Assembly (NCBI GenBank): GCA_003427395.1
Contig: BFEA01000613.1
Span: 345,315 to 409,314, forward strand
Direction: 5' to 3'
Source of the DNA: Chara braunii
Lineage: Eukaryota > Streptophyta > Charophyceae > Charales > Characeae
Length of the DNA: 64,000 bases
The number at the start of each line of letters is the position of its first letter. The first letter of the stretch is position 1. The notes beneath the pieces were generated by a model. It searched no databases. It saw nothing but the letters and a program-made list of their open reading frames with translations, and was not told the origin of the DNA. This document shows positions 12,220 through 23,088 of this stretch, piece by piece. Position numbers and translations under genes: made by a program.

Positions 12220-13668
12220 TGTCGACGCGAATACCCTTACAAGGGCATCCGCCTTGGTTTTTGCAAGTGGCAGAAAGGCTCGGTTAACCTGAATTTTGAG
12301 TGTCTGCGCGGAAAAATGCGAGGTTCGTCCGCACGCGGGCAAGGGTCTGCCTTGTTCCGATAGGGACGTGGGCGCGCAATTTAAGGCGCGCGTGTGATTT
12401 TTTTAATTGATTGAGCCGCCAGTGTGGCCAACTGACTAGGACCGTGTCTCGAGTTTGGTTAGGGCATGAAAGCTTGTCATTTGGCCAGGCGCGCGCGACC
12501 GATGGTAGGGCTGGCGCGCCGGTAGGCGCATGGGCCGGCCACGGTGCAGAGTGGTAGATCGGCGCGGATACTTAGGAGCTGTGGGTACAAATGTGGGCCG
12601 AAAAGGGGTGACCGGGCGGTATCCTGGCAGGAACGCCGCGCGACACCGCCTTATATGGGAAGTCGCGCCTGCAAGTCGCAAGCTTGGGCATAATCCTATA
12701 AGTTACGGTGCTGGACTTGCGTAGAGGAGATTCGGGGATCGAGGTCGGCAGGCGGCAACGCGGAGCAAAGGAGCAGCGAAGGGATGAGGGGTTGAGGGTC
12801 CCGTGGGACTATCCCCCTTACTTTTGTTAGGGGAGTTCGCTCATAACAGGCGTGTGGGGCCGGCTGAGAGGTGAAGTGCTGTGCATCCCAACGAGCGGGC
12901 CTAGTGGCGAGGGTGTGGGGCCGGCCGCAGAGTTAGAAGATCCGCCTGTTGACTGGTGGGACGTTCCTCCTAACAGACTCTGTAGACCGGGGCCAACTGC
13001 AGTAGTGCAAGCGCATTCCTGGCCTGCGTGGTGTGCGTATGGGCAGGCTGGGTGCCTGAGCCGTGCCAGGATGCTGAGTGTCGACAATATGACCATCTGT
13101 GATCCAACCCCTGACTGCTGAGGCTGGTGCTATACCCAGCAAGTGTCACGACGAGCCATGCTTGACTGCACCACGTAAGGCTGGGTGCTGCTGCAGTTAT
13201 TGGCAACGGCGGTAGTGCTTGCCATTGTTGGTCGGCTCAGATTGTTGCATATCCACTGCTGGGCTAGAAAGAAGAGGTAAGGCTCGGGGAGGTGGTCAGG
13301 ATTGGACGAATAGAGGGTGGTGTTGTGAGCTGAAGGTCGCCGCAAAGTCACCTTGGCAGTTTGACCCTGTTAACCAAGCTGTCACTTGGCCGCCATTGCG
13401 GGCCCCTCAGGCGTACGAGGAGTTGAAGGCCCTCTCAAGCGAGTCTGAGTGTTTTCTTCCTGAGTCTGAGAGTCTTACTCCTTCACATCCTACCCTTCTT
13501 ACTCTAAGTCTGGTCCTTTGACACTGAGAGGAAGGCGGCAGGCGGGTGTGTGGCCCATAAACCGTGCCAAGGCCTTGTGGGAGGTTGCCCCACCGATTGC
13601 GGGAGCTCTGTCGGGACTCAGGCGGAGTCCTGGAGGCAGGGAACTGAGTGGTAATCCCTTGACTCCCT

Positions 13669-13675
13669 CTATAAA
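13669..13675 (+). promoter_or_regulatory. TATA-like box in 5' LTR
   Basis: CTATAAA in the context CCTCTATAAACCC resembles a plant pol II TATA box. If used, transcription would start near 13700 and the leader would run over 4 kb through both hairpin arrays to the primer site. That role is inferred. Confidence 0.4.
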
Positions 13676-13915
13676 CCCAGCTACATCCCCTACTTGTACA
13701 TCTCTCTACGTTTGACTGAGGGTATTGTCTGGATCCTGTACTTTGGTTTTGGTTTGACTGTCAGGACTTAAGTTAGACTGAAGTAAAGAAGCGTGTGTGC
13801 AATCTCAGTCTCAGTTTTTGCTGATTGCCTGAAAGCAGATTGTGAACGAAGTGGGTTGCATCTGGGGGGAGGCTGGGAGGAAGGCAGTTTGTGTGCAGTC
13901 TAACTGGGTCATTAA

Positions 13916-14860
13916 GGCAAGGAGGTCCTCTTAAGTTTGGGGAAGCCTAGCGCTTTGTTTATTTTTGGTTTGCAAGGAGCCTCAGACCGCTCTATAAGTT
14001 TAGGTAGCCTGAAGCTCTGGAAGTTGGGATGTCGCCATAAGTTTGGGGAGACCTGGTGCTGTGAATTGTTTGGAGGGTCAGGACGCTCTATAAGTTTAGG
14101 TGTCCTGACTGCTCTGACTTGTGAGGGTTTGATTGTGGGTGGCTTTCAGGAACCCAAGGCGCTCTATAAGTTTAGGTACCTTGGGTTGCCTTGTTTTATT
14201 TGGGGCTCTCTCAGTTTCTTTCGTTCTGAACAAGGAGCTCTGAACCGCTCTATAAGTTTAGGTGGTTCAACCCTTCTCTTGTTTTGTTCTAAGGGAGTTA
14301 TTCTGGCAAGGGACAGACCGCTCTATAAGTTTAGGTAGCCTATCCCACTGCCTCGCACAGATTGGGTCAGAGAGAAACGAACCTGGCTGAGGATCAGACC
14401 GCTCTATAAGTTTAGGTAGTCTGACTCAATGCCTCGTACATGTTGGAACCTAATGGATCTAACTTGGCTATATTGTATTACTATGCTATTACGAACAGAC
14501 TGGTCAGGCGGCTCTATAAGTTTCGGTAGCCTGACTATAGCGTAGCACAACTCAAGAGATTATAACTAAGAGATATAACTGGAGGTAAACTTGGGCGGGT
14601 TGAGCAATGTTATAAGTTGAGCGGCTCAGCCTTATGTCCCTTTGAAGACTAAGCTCAGAGAGGTATATACAAATTGGCTATTTAAACAGTCAGGGCGGCT
14701 AGAGCGGCCTACCCATACGCCCAAAGAAGAGAGAAGTAGTCGTGCTCTCTGTTTGTGTATACCTGGCCGAGTTAGAACGCTCTATAAGTTTAGGTATTCT
14801 GACTTTAGGCCTGGCTAAGGTGGGTGCGCTCTGTAAGTTCAGGTGCCCTGACCTATGCCT
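13916..14860 (+). ncRNA. Hairpin array 1 (conserved loop, variable stems), 5' LTR
   Basis: At least ten units carry the loop GCTCTATAAGTTTAGGT or a close variant, each flanked by a different inverted pair. Examples are GTCAGGAC/GTCCTGAC (14077-14109), AACCCAAGG/CCTTGGGTT (14151-14187), TGAACC/GGTTCA (14241-14269), TCAGAC/GTCTGA (14394-14424), GTCAGGC/GCCTGAC (14503-14535) and GTTAGAA/TTCTGAC with one G-U (14771-14803). Weaker units lie near 13985, 14035, 14310, 14598 and 14820. Spacing is irregular, 55-175 bp. Conserved loops with changing but self-complementary stems suggest a structured RNA in the retroelement leader. No function is known to me. Confidence 0.65.
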
Positions 14861-15148
14861 TATGTAAGTTGGGTATAAGGGGATGACCCACTGAAAGGTC
14901 GTGAATTATTGTTTGCTCAGATTGGCTTGGGGATGGTGAGAGTACTTACCTTTGTGGTCTAGCCTGCCTGTGGCTGAGTGAGGTTACTACTTGGTCTGGG
15001 TTTCAGGTTGACATGTAGTTGCTTTAGAGGCTCGTCACGTGCTAGAGCGATAGGAGTTAGGTCAATTGCTGCATTTTCCGAGCTGACTTTATTTTACTTC
15101 GATCAATTTTTGCATTTTCTGAGATCTTTTGTTTTACTCGGCTTTGTA

Positions 15149-15690
15149 TAAATCTTGGCAAGCTACTTTCTCTACGGGAAGCATTGCCGAAATTTCTACA
15201 AATCTAAGGAGTTAGTCAACTTTTGACTTGTCAAAGTTCAACTTATCTATTCTTTATATCTGACTTAGTAAAAATTTGAAAAGTCTCATTTTCTAAAGGG
15301 AATGCGGCCTAAATTTTTGCTAATTTAGGGAGTTCGACAAAATTGGACTTTGAGAAGTCAGAGTTATCTTCAGATTCTGAACTTAGCCTTGTATAAATTT
15401 TGGAATAACACTTTTCTAAAGGGAGTGATGCCAAAATTTCTGCAAAACTAAGGAATTAGTTAAATCTTGTCTAAGTTGAACTCAAGTTGCCTTGTGAGTT
15501 CATATCTGATCTAGTATAAATCTGGGAAGTCTCCCTTTCTAAAGGGAGTGCTTTCCAGATTTCTATTGATTCAGAGAGCTAGACAAAATTTGACTTTCTT
15601 GAGTTGGAGCTTATTCTGCTTTCATATTCGGGTTGATATAAACTCTGAAAAGACACTTTTCCTGCGGAAAGCGCTGCCAAAATCTCCTTG
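15149..15690 (+). ncRNA. Hairpin array 2 (about 123-bp units), 5' LTR
   Basis: Five diverged units are spaced about 120-125 bp. Outer stems vary: AAAAATTT/AAATTTTT (15270/15311), AAATTTTGG/CCAAAATTT (15395/15431), AAATCTGG/CCAGATTT (15518/15555), and a mismatched AAATCTTGGCA/TGCCGAAATTT (15150/15185). The inner part is conserved around TTTCTAAAGGGAGTGCTGCC. In the fourth unit it forms CTCCCTTT/AAAGGGAG with a 2-nt loop. The 3' LTR has the same units. Confidence 0.55.
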
Positions 15691-16621
15691 ATTTAAAGGA
15701 GTTAAATTATATTTTAGACTTAGACTTAGTTGGCAGATAACTTGGGGAGAGAATGTGCTATGGAGGTTCATTCCCCATGTGCTGATGATTTACCTTGGGC
15801 ATCTGACCTATGTTGTGTTACATGGCCTTTGGGGTGTCTGATTCAAAGTTCAGGACTAGATTCAGCTTGATCCTTGAAGGATCGTCTTCTGTTATCACTG
15901 ATAACTGGTCGGTTGCCGATTCGTCGGTCTTCGACTCAATTTCAACTCATTCCCCATACTCAACCTAAAAGGCTTTAGCCCTGGTGGTTTTTACTGTTTG
16001 TTAAGGGTTTCACCCGGACTTCTATTGAATGACCCTTTAACAAAGGTACAGAGTATTTAATTGAGGTTGGTAGGACTGACCGTCGAGACTTGCATGGCTA
16101 AAGCGAAGGGGTATGAGCATAGAGAATGGTTGGGGTTGACTCCGTGTAGTGAGCGTTTTGTCGCTTGATTCTTGGTGTGATTGCAGGTATGTCCTGTGGC
16201 TCGGATTTGGATTTGGGTTGCCTGCGATCTCATATACATATACGTAGTTGTGAGGAGTCGTACTGTGTCTGTGAGAAGTGATCGTCATAACTCTATCCCC
16301 CCTCCTGTGTGTGTGCGTGGATATACGTATGATGAGTGTTCGGGAGGCCTAGAAGGCCAGGTTAACAACCGCGTGAGAGTTGGGATTGAGGGACAGGGAA
16401 GACCCCCCCCTTTGGCCTATTTTGCGTCTTGGGGCTTTCTTAGTCGGACGTTGGTCCTGGGCCGGGATTCGAGGTCCTTGTCCAGGACATCCCAAGCCCT
16501 TGGCCCTGAAGAGGAGGAGCCTCCCCTTCCATAAAGCCTATTTACTTTGGCCGGCGTGACACTTCACCTGAAAGGCGGGGATGTTACGAGGGCCGAACGG
16601 CGTGTCCTTCAGTCGTTTAAT

Positions 16622-16646
16622 ATCGTGAGGGGTAACCCCTCGCGAT
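16622..16646. repeat. GC-rich palindrome in LTR
   Basis: ATCGTGAGGGGT is followed by its near-perfect reverse complement ACCCCTCGCGAT with a single base between. A partial direct copy of the surrounding sequence (AATATCGCGAGG...GGTTACC) follows within 50 bp. It is present in both LTRs. Confidence 0.6.
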
Positions 16647-17941
16647 GAGTTTCTTCAGCCATTCAATATCGCGAGGCCGAAGCCGCGGTTACCACATATG
16701 ATTGGCATCAGTGGTTAGCATAAGGTTGGCCTGCGGCTGCGCAATGTTATATCAGGGCCTGCGCACGACGCCTCGCCGCCCCGACGTTTAAAAGTTATGG
16801 GACTGCCGGGCTTGCGCGTAGGCGCAGCGCTTGGGATTATTGTAGGCCGCCGGCACTGCCCACAGAGGGGAAGCGTGTCCCAAGGCCATGAGTTTTGTTT
16901 TAGAGGCCAGGAGACCGTTAACCTGTCCCCTCTTCTTGGGTTCGTGCGCGTCTTGTTGCTTCTTAGAGATTTTTATGGTTGGACGTTGTAGTCCGTGGCA
17001 GCCGTCAAAGTCAAACCCTTGACTTTCGCACAGGCCCCAGGGAGGACTCACCCCTAGGGCCACGAGAGACGAGTACCACCATAGGCATAGGCCTGTGTAC
17101 CACCTACTCTGTATAAGGGTGCAGAAGAGGGTGTGTGGTCTTCAACCGCGCATGGCGGTTGTCCAGCGTCGAGAGATTAACCCTCAAGGCGTGTGTCAGC
17201 CGACACTTGAGTGTCGAACGCGATCCTCGAGACTAACGAGGACCGCACGAGTATGGGTACCATGTGGTACGCCATCGTTGCGACCACTTGCGTGCACTTG
17301 CATCGTGAGTCGATATGAGTTAGCCTTGCGTCCGCGCGATTTTTATACTAAGTCTCGCGAGCGATTCCTATCCGATTTTCGCGTCGGAAAGTTGTGGGTT
17401 GGCTATCGAGGGGCTAGGAGCGTTGTCGCGTTGTTTGTGCTGTGTCGTGTTATACTCGCGTGTGTGTGTGTTTTATTTTTGTCTCGTAAAGTGGTGTGCG
17501 CGTGGTGTGTGGGATGCATCCTAGTCGACCGACGTCGAGCCACGCTTGGGACTTCAGCCCCCCAAGAAGTCGGTTCGCGTGCGGGTCCGGTAGGCGTATT
17601 ACCGCGCGTACCCCCTATGCTACAGCGAACGAGAAACTCCCTCGGCTGGTCCACCTCTGCGATTGCAACCGAGTAGCTTTCGTATTGTGGACTGGTAGCT
17701 CGGCGGGGATACGCCCACCAAAGGGAGGTGATAACTCCCGTAAGGTGGAGGTAAGTTGTGCCTCGCATAGGCTCTATCCTGTCGTAGGGGCTCGCGAAAG
17801 GTATGGCTGGCGCACACGGCCGGAGCGGCCTAAGGAAGCTCCATCTGCGTGTTCGTGACGAGGTTGGTCCAACTCCTGCGTGACGCGGCCGAGAGGGTCC
17901 CGCACTGCCAAGCGCGGTGCCGGACTAACGCGCGCGACAGG

Positions 17942-17960
17942 TGGCGCCGTTGCCGGGGAT
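17942..17960 (+). other. Primer binding site, tRNA-Asp type
   Basis: TGGCGCCGTTGCCGGGGAT lies two bases after the LTR end CA. From general knowledge it is complementary to the 3' end of plant tRNA-Asp including CCA, and the same primer site is used by several plant Ty3/gypsy lineages. This fixes the 5' LTR end and the transcription direction. Confidence 0.85.
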
Positions 17961-18260
17961 AACGGAAGCCTACCGTTGTCCCTGGTAGAACGACATCCGG
18001 GTACGAGAGTGAGGGAAAACTTGGCATATGAGTGAGTAAAAGAGGGAGTATGAGATGTATGTAAGGTGATCTATATGACTATGGGTTGGAGGCTTGGTTG
18101 ATAGTTTGAATGGAGTAACTGTGTGAGGAAGTCCTATGGTGAGGGTAAGTGTTATCTAGGTGAGCCCAAGGGAAGTAGGAGAAGGAATGCCTACCAGGTC
18201 TAGAATGTTGGGTGTCTAAGGTGGCCAACCCGATAGGGTCATGAAAGGTTGAGTTGCTGA

Positions 18261-20864
18261 GTGAGGTCCTCTGTCCCATCGTCTCTTATAACAGGAAGAT
18301 TGAAGTCGAAGGTGGTTGGCCAAGATGCCAGAAGGGAGGCGGACGGTGGGAGGAAGCTCGTGACTCTCGATGACCTCATCGATGCCCTGGACAAGTGCGA
18401 AAGGGCGCCAAGCAATGTCCCAAAGGTCGAGACTTTTCACTTCAAGGGGGACAAGGTATCCGACTCGTTGGATCTGATAGAACAGGCACTGGTAGGACTG
18501 TCAGATGAGGTCAATCTCCAGCGGGTCCTGAGGTACGTCCTGCACCGCCACCATCGGGAAGTGACTAAGGTTGTGGATGCCGCCGGTGGCAGTTGGACAA
18601 AGTTTGGGGATCTAATGCGAAGGAAGTACAGGTTGGGGGACGACCTGTTGACCATGGCTGACTTGGAGGCCATGAACAAGGAATATTTCTTTACCATTGA
18701 GGCGTTCGTGCACGAGTTTAAGAAAAGGGCGAGAAAAGTGCACGGGATTTCTGAGGAGGCGCAATGCGCCACATTTCTGGGACTGCTTACGGGCTCGGAG
18801 GCCACCGAGCTAACCAAGTATGGAGAAGGGAGCGAGAGGCTCACCTGGGCAACCATTGATAAGGGAGTGGAAGAAGGGAGTCTAGACCAGGTGGAGCAGC
18901 ACCAAATGAGGCTGCAAAGGCGCAAGAGGAAGGAGAGGGATGCTACCGCATCCGGGACCCCAGGTGTGAAAAGGATCGTTACGGATGTGTTGGCAGCACT
19001 GGGGTATGACAATGAAGCGGAGATACAGAAAAGAGGGGTGCCAGTGGCCCAAGGCCGGACGTCAGGGGCAATAGAGGAGGAGGTTGGGCAAAAAGACTAC
19101 AGCGGAGGGGAGACAGGCTCCCAGGTCCTGACTATGGCCCAGGGGAAGCAGCGTAATTTGCTGCAGGGAGGGCAGGGGTCAGGGAAGGGGCAGGCCCCTC
19201 AAGCCATTGCCGCACTGTCGCCTGTCGCCGCAGCCGCGCCAGCGTCAGCAGGACCATCGCACATGGGGCCGCCACTAACTTGCGGGCACTGGGTGCCGCA
19301 CTGTCAGTCCGCGCCCTGACCCAGTTGCAACCACTGTGTCTCGTGTGGAGGGAGTCAGGCCCACGCGGGGCACATGGTCCCCTATTCAGGCCCGTCAGTA
19401 AGGATGGGCCCCCCGAGCTACCCGGCGACTCAAAGCCAGCCCGTGGCTCAACCGCCGCCCTCCCAGCAGGCCTCGCAAGCTAGTGTGGCCGGGGGAGGGG
19501 GCCAAGGACAAAGCGGGCAGGGCAATGGGGGCCGGGGCCAAGGGGGTAGAGGAGGGGGTGGCCGGGGGCGAGGAGGAAATGGTGGAGGCCGTGGAGGAGG
19601 CTGGAATGGTCAAGGGGGCTAGAACCAAGGTGGCCAAGGCGGCCAAGGAGGGGGCCAAGGGTATGGGAGGCCCCGCTTCGATTGGCGAAATGCAACGTGT
19701 TGGCATTGTGGCGAGATGGGCCACACTATACGGTTCTGCCAACAGCGGCGAAACGATGAGTTGGCGGGGTTGATCTCCTCATGCATGGACGGAGATATAT
19801 TCGATAGGTGGGGGACGCATATTGACCCCAGGACTCCGGGAGGGATTAGGGAAGAGGCCCTTAAGAGAGCAGCGGCAGGACCACCAGCAGCTCCAGCAAT
19901 GTTTAGAATATGGCAGGAGAGGGAGGACTCGGGTGTGAGGATCGAGGAGATTGTGGACGAGAACGAGAAAGTGACTCAACAACTAAAGGCAGGGACCATA
20001 AAGGAGGAGCCCATAATTGTTGAGTCCGACGACGAGGAGGAGGAGGTAAGAGAGTCGGCCCTGACCATCCTAGAAAAGATGGAGGACCTGCTTGCAAAAG
20101 TGGGCTGGTACCAGGACCAGTTAAGAGTAATGTGCGAAGAAGCCCGGGAGTGGGAACTGAACCTTCCTAAGGTAATGCTCTATGGGTCCGGCCCGGAGTC
20201 ATCGTCAGGGCCACAAGGATGTCCAAGTGTAGCAACAGTTGGGGCAGGCCCTAAGTCAGGGATGACCTTTAGACCCCCCACGTCGCATGGAAGGGTGCCC
20301 CAGGCCACGCAGACTAGGGGCCAAAGCAAGGCTACCGCCAGTCAAGGACCCAGCCAGGCACCCACTCGGGCGCCCCCTCGAAAGGACCCTGAGCCCGAGC
20401 GAAGGAAAGAAGTGGTAGAGGTTCAAGAAGAGGAAGATGAGGGCGATGACGAGGAGGACGAGAGGCTCCGGCAGGAGGAGGACCGGAGAGCGGAACAGAG
20501 GGCCAAGAAGAGAGGGGCTCAGGGAGGGGCGGAGCCAAGCTTGCACGATGGCGTACCGAAGAGGAAAAAGTATGCAGTCTGGCTAGAGGAAGGCTTTGAC
20601 GTGGAGCGAATGGTGGACAAGCTCCTGGAGGGCCATAACGATTTGATGAATTTAAAGGACATTTTGGCGTCGGCACCAAGGCTCCGTGGCGAGCTAAAAG
20701 GGCGGCTCTCGCGAAGGTTAGTGCCCAACGTCCACCTGAGCTCAATTCTGCCCAGGGAGATAGAGTGGACGGAGGCGGGCACCAGAATGGATTGGAAGTG
20801 TGTGGCGTGTGGGTTGGTGGACTTGAAGGTGAGGGACCAGCCGAGCACACGGGCGCGGAGATGA
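18261..20864 (+). pseudogene. Ty3 gag
   Basis: One frame covers the capsid-like part, a glycine-rich linker and a CCHC zinc knuckle. The capsid region (about residues 50-250) holds VETFHFKGDKVSDSLDLIEQ and FVHEFKKRARKVHGISEEAQ, typical of Ty3 gag. A GQGG-rich stretch at 19490-19690 leads to the knuckle CWHCGEMGHTIRFC at 19698-19739. Beyond it the protein is acidic and proline-rich. In-frame stops TGA (19317-19319) and TAG (19620-19622) interrupt it without a shift of frame. It would package the element RNA if intact. The start codon is uncertain; an ATG at about 18324 is also possible. Confidence 0.8.
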
Positions 20865-21538
20865 ATATCATCCGGGAGCGGGACGCGACTATGTTAGGGC
20901 TGGAGGTTGACCATTCGGACCGTGGCGTGCTGCATGGCGCCAACTGCAAGGTCATATTCTGTGGCACCGCGTGTTACGTGATGGTGGAGATCGGGAGGGT
21001 AAGGGCGCGAACGTGCTTCTTCGTCATGCCCAATGTCGACCACCCTATCCTCTTGGGGAGGTCATTCCTCTGTCGGATGGAGACCTTGGTCTTCAACAGA
21101 CATGAAGGGACGATGATCCTGGCCCTATCTGATCCGGCCTGTGGGAACTATGAAATCATCAAGTGCCGGAACACAGGGCCCTGAAGTGGGAGGAACAGGC
21201 TCAACCTCGGCTCCTTTACCTTTGAGGAGTCTGAGTACGCGCGACGGAGACTCCGAGAGGAGCAGGAGGAGGAAGGAGCGGGCGAAGTATTATCCTTGAG
21301 CCTTAATGATGTGAATAAGGCAATGGAGGTGGTGGCGGTGCATGATATGGCGGACCCTGAGGCTATAAAGGCATTGAGGGAGCAGGTTCTGGAAAGCCCT
21401 CAGGTAGGAGAGGTGGAGCTGATCTATCGGCTTCCTGGGAGGAGAGGGGACCCTGCGATGGCCCAAGCCCGAACAACAAGTCGACTTTTTTTAGGAGAGG
21501 GCTTAAGCAGGGTTCCCAAAGGCGGTACAAGACTATAG
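20765..21538 (+). pseudogene. Ty3 aspartic protease region
   Basis: After a frameshift near 20850 the frame reads HTGAEMNIIRE where Ty3 proteases have DTGA, so the catalytic aspartate codon GAC appears changed to CAC (His). The rest of the fold is visible: VLHGANCKVIFCG, and the flap and C-terminal motif VDHPILLGRSFL. An in-frame TGA at 21182-21184 precedes a linker rich in Glu and Arg. A frameshift between 21470 and 21540 separates it from the reverse transcriptase. The protease would normally cleave gag-pol; here it should be inactive. Confidence 0.7.
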
Positions 21539-21561
21539 ATAAGAAGTGTCGCCCGATCCCC

Positions 21562-23088
21562 GTGCTTGTCACGGAGGACGAGGAAGCCTATTATGAGCAG
21601 GAGAGGGGGCTGATAAGGTGTATGCGGAAGTACGCGCAGGCGGGGCCGTGCCGCATCAATAATGAGAATGAGGAAGGGCTGATAATCGGCGAGCCTGGCT
21701 TCCTTTCACCATTGGAACGGACCTTGATGGTGGAAACCATGAAGATGAGGCATTGCGCGTACGCGTTTAATGATGACGAGCGTGGGAGGTTGGACGTGGA
21801 TAAAATCCCAATGATACGAATCCATACCGTCCCTCATGAGCCGTGGAACCTGAGGGGCGCACGATACCCGAATCCGGATGAGGAGAAGAAGGTAGTGAAT
21901 TACTTGGACGGGAAGATGAGGACGTATGTGGTAGATTATTCCAGTAGACCGTATGCTTCCCCTTGGTTTTGTTTCATCAAGCTGAACGGAACGCTGCGAT
22001 GGGTGCAGGATCTGCAACGACTGAATGCAATGACGGTGCGGGACGCGGGAGGGTTGCCGAACGCGGATGCCCTGTCAGAATCATGCGCATGAAGGCCTAT
22101 AATCTCACTTATAGACCTTTACTCTGGGTATGACCAGTTTCCTGTGTACCCACCGGATAGGCCGGTGACGGCGATGCACACGCCAAGGGGGCTGATCCAC
22201 ATGAACGTGGCGCCTCAGGGGTGGACTAATGCGGTGGCGATGGTGCAAAGGCACATGATTAGGGCCATGCAGACGGTTAGTCCACATATCACTCAGCCCT
22301 ACATTGACGATTTGGCGGTCAAGGGTCCAAAGAAGAAGGAGGAAGACGAACTGATGCCAGGAGTGAGGCGGTTTGTCTGGAAGCACGTCCAGGATATCGA
22401 CCAGGTTCTGGGTCTGCTGGAAGAGCACAACCTGACAGCGAGTGGCCCCAAGTCGAAGCATTGCATGAGGGAGGCCACGATTCTGGGCTTTGTCTGCAAC
22501 GAGAAGGGGCGGAGGCCAGAAGTGAAGAAGACGGACAAGATCCTGGAGTGGCCAGTCCCCTTCCAGTCGATAACGGACGTGAGGAGCTTCCTTGGGACCT
22601 GCGGGTTTTGGAGGACTTTTGTGAAGGATTTCGCCACCAAGACGGAGCATTTAAGAAAGCTGGTGCGTCAGGATCAGGAATGGGTCTGGGGCGAGGACCA
22701 GGAGAAGGTTGTGGAAAGGATGAAGGGAGAGTTCAGGGAAGGAGGCTTGGTGTTGGGAGCGCCGAACTACGAGGTCACGGAGGAGAAACCATTTGTTGTC
22801 GAGACGGACGCTGGGCCAACTGCCTTAGGAGGAGTCCTGATTCAGGCGGAGGCTGATGGGAAGGAGAGGCCGCTGAGGTTTGAAAGCCGCACCCTCAATA
22901 CGACTGAAAGGAATTACTCCCAGTTTACGAAGGAGACGTTGGCGGTACTCCATTGCCTAAGGACCTTCCGGAACTATATCTTTGGCGGACGACTCATTTT
23001 GAGGGTGGATCCTACCGCGCTGGCGTGTTCCCTGAAAAGTTACACTCCATCTGACCCAACCATCGCAAGGTGGTTGACTTACATTTGA
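21562..23088 (+). pseudogene. Ty3 reverse transcriptase and RNase H
   Basis: Reverse transcriptase motifs appear in order. RPYASPWFCFIKLNGTLRW is followed by VQDLQRLNAMT, then DLYSGYDQFPV (first catalytic Asp), TPRGLIHMNVAPQGWTNA and the YIDD box at 22300-22311. RNase H follows with FVVETDAGPTALGGVL near 22790, TLNTTERNYS and ETLAVLHCL. An in-frame TGA at 22090-22092 lies just before the first catalytic motif, and another TGA at 23086-23088 falls inside RWLTYI-x-MFNFELERIPG. Both stops leave the frame unshifted. The frame upstream of 21562 continues the same protein from about 21500. Confidence 0.85.

Larger units (their letters stand above)
12220..17939 (+). repeat. 5' LTR (5.7 kb)
   Basis: Homologous to 26954-34558 over its whole length apart from a 1.8-kb segment missing here after position 12840. 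It starts TG and ends CA. From 12935 to 13866 it is identical to the 3' copy; on both sides it differs by several percent. It contains a TATA-like box, two hairpin arrays and a palindrome. Confidence 0.85.

Noticed and set aside
12827-13715. Several 65-100 codon frames repeated identically at 29395-30250
   Set aside because: They lie in the LTRs on overlapping strands and are conserved because the LTR block is identical, not because of coding.
13916-14860. CRISPR or tRNA-like array
   Set aside because: Spacing is irregular, the conserved part is a loop and not a repeat with spacers, and no tRNA cloverleaf or B box is present.
15780-15790. CTGATGA in the LTRs as a hammerhead core (also near 32400)
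   Set aside because: No GAAA partner, cleavage triplet or stem I at the right distance.
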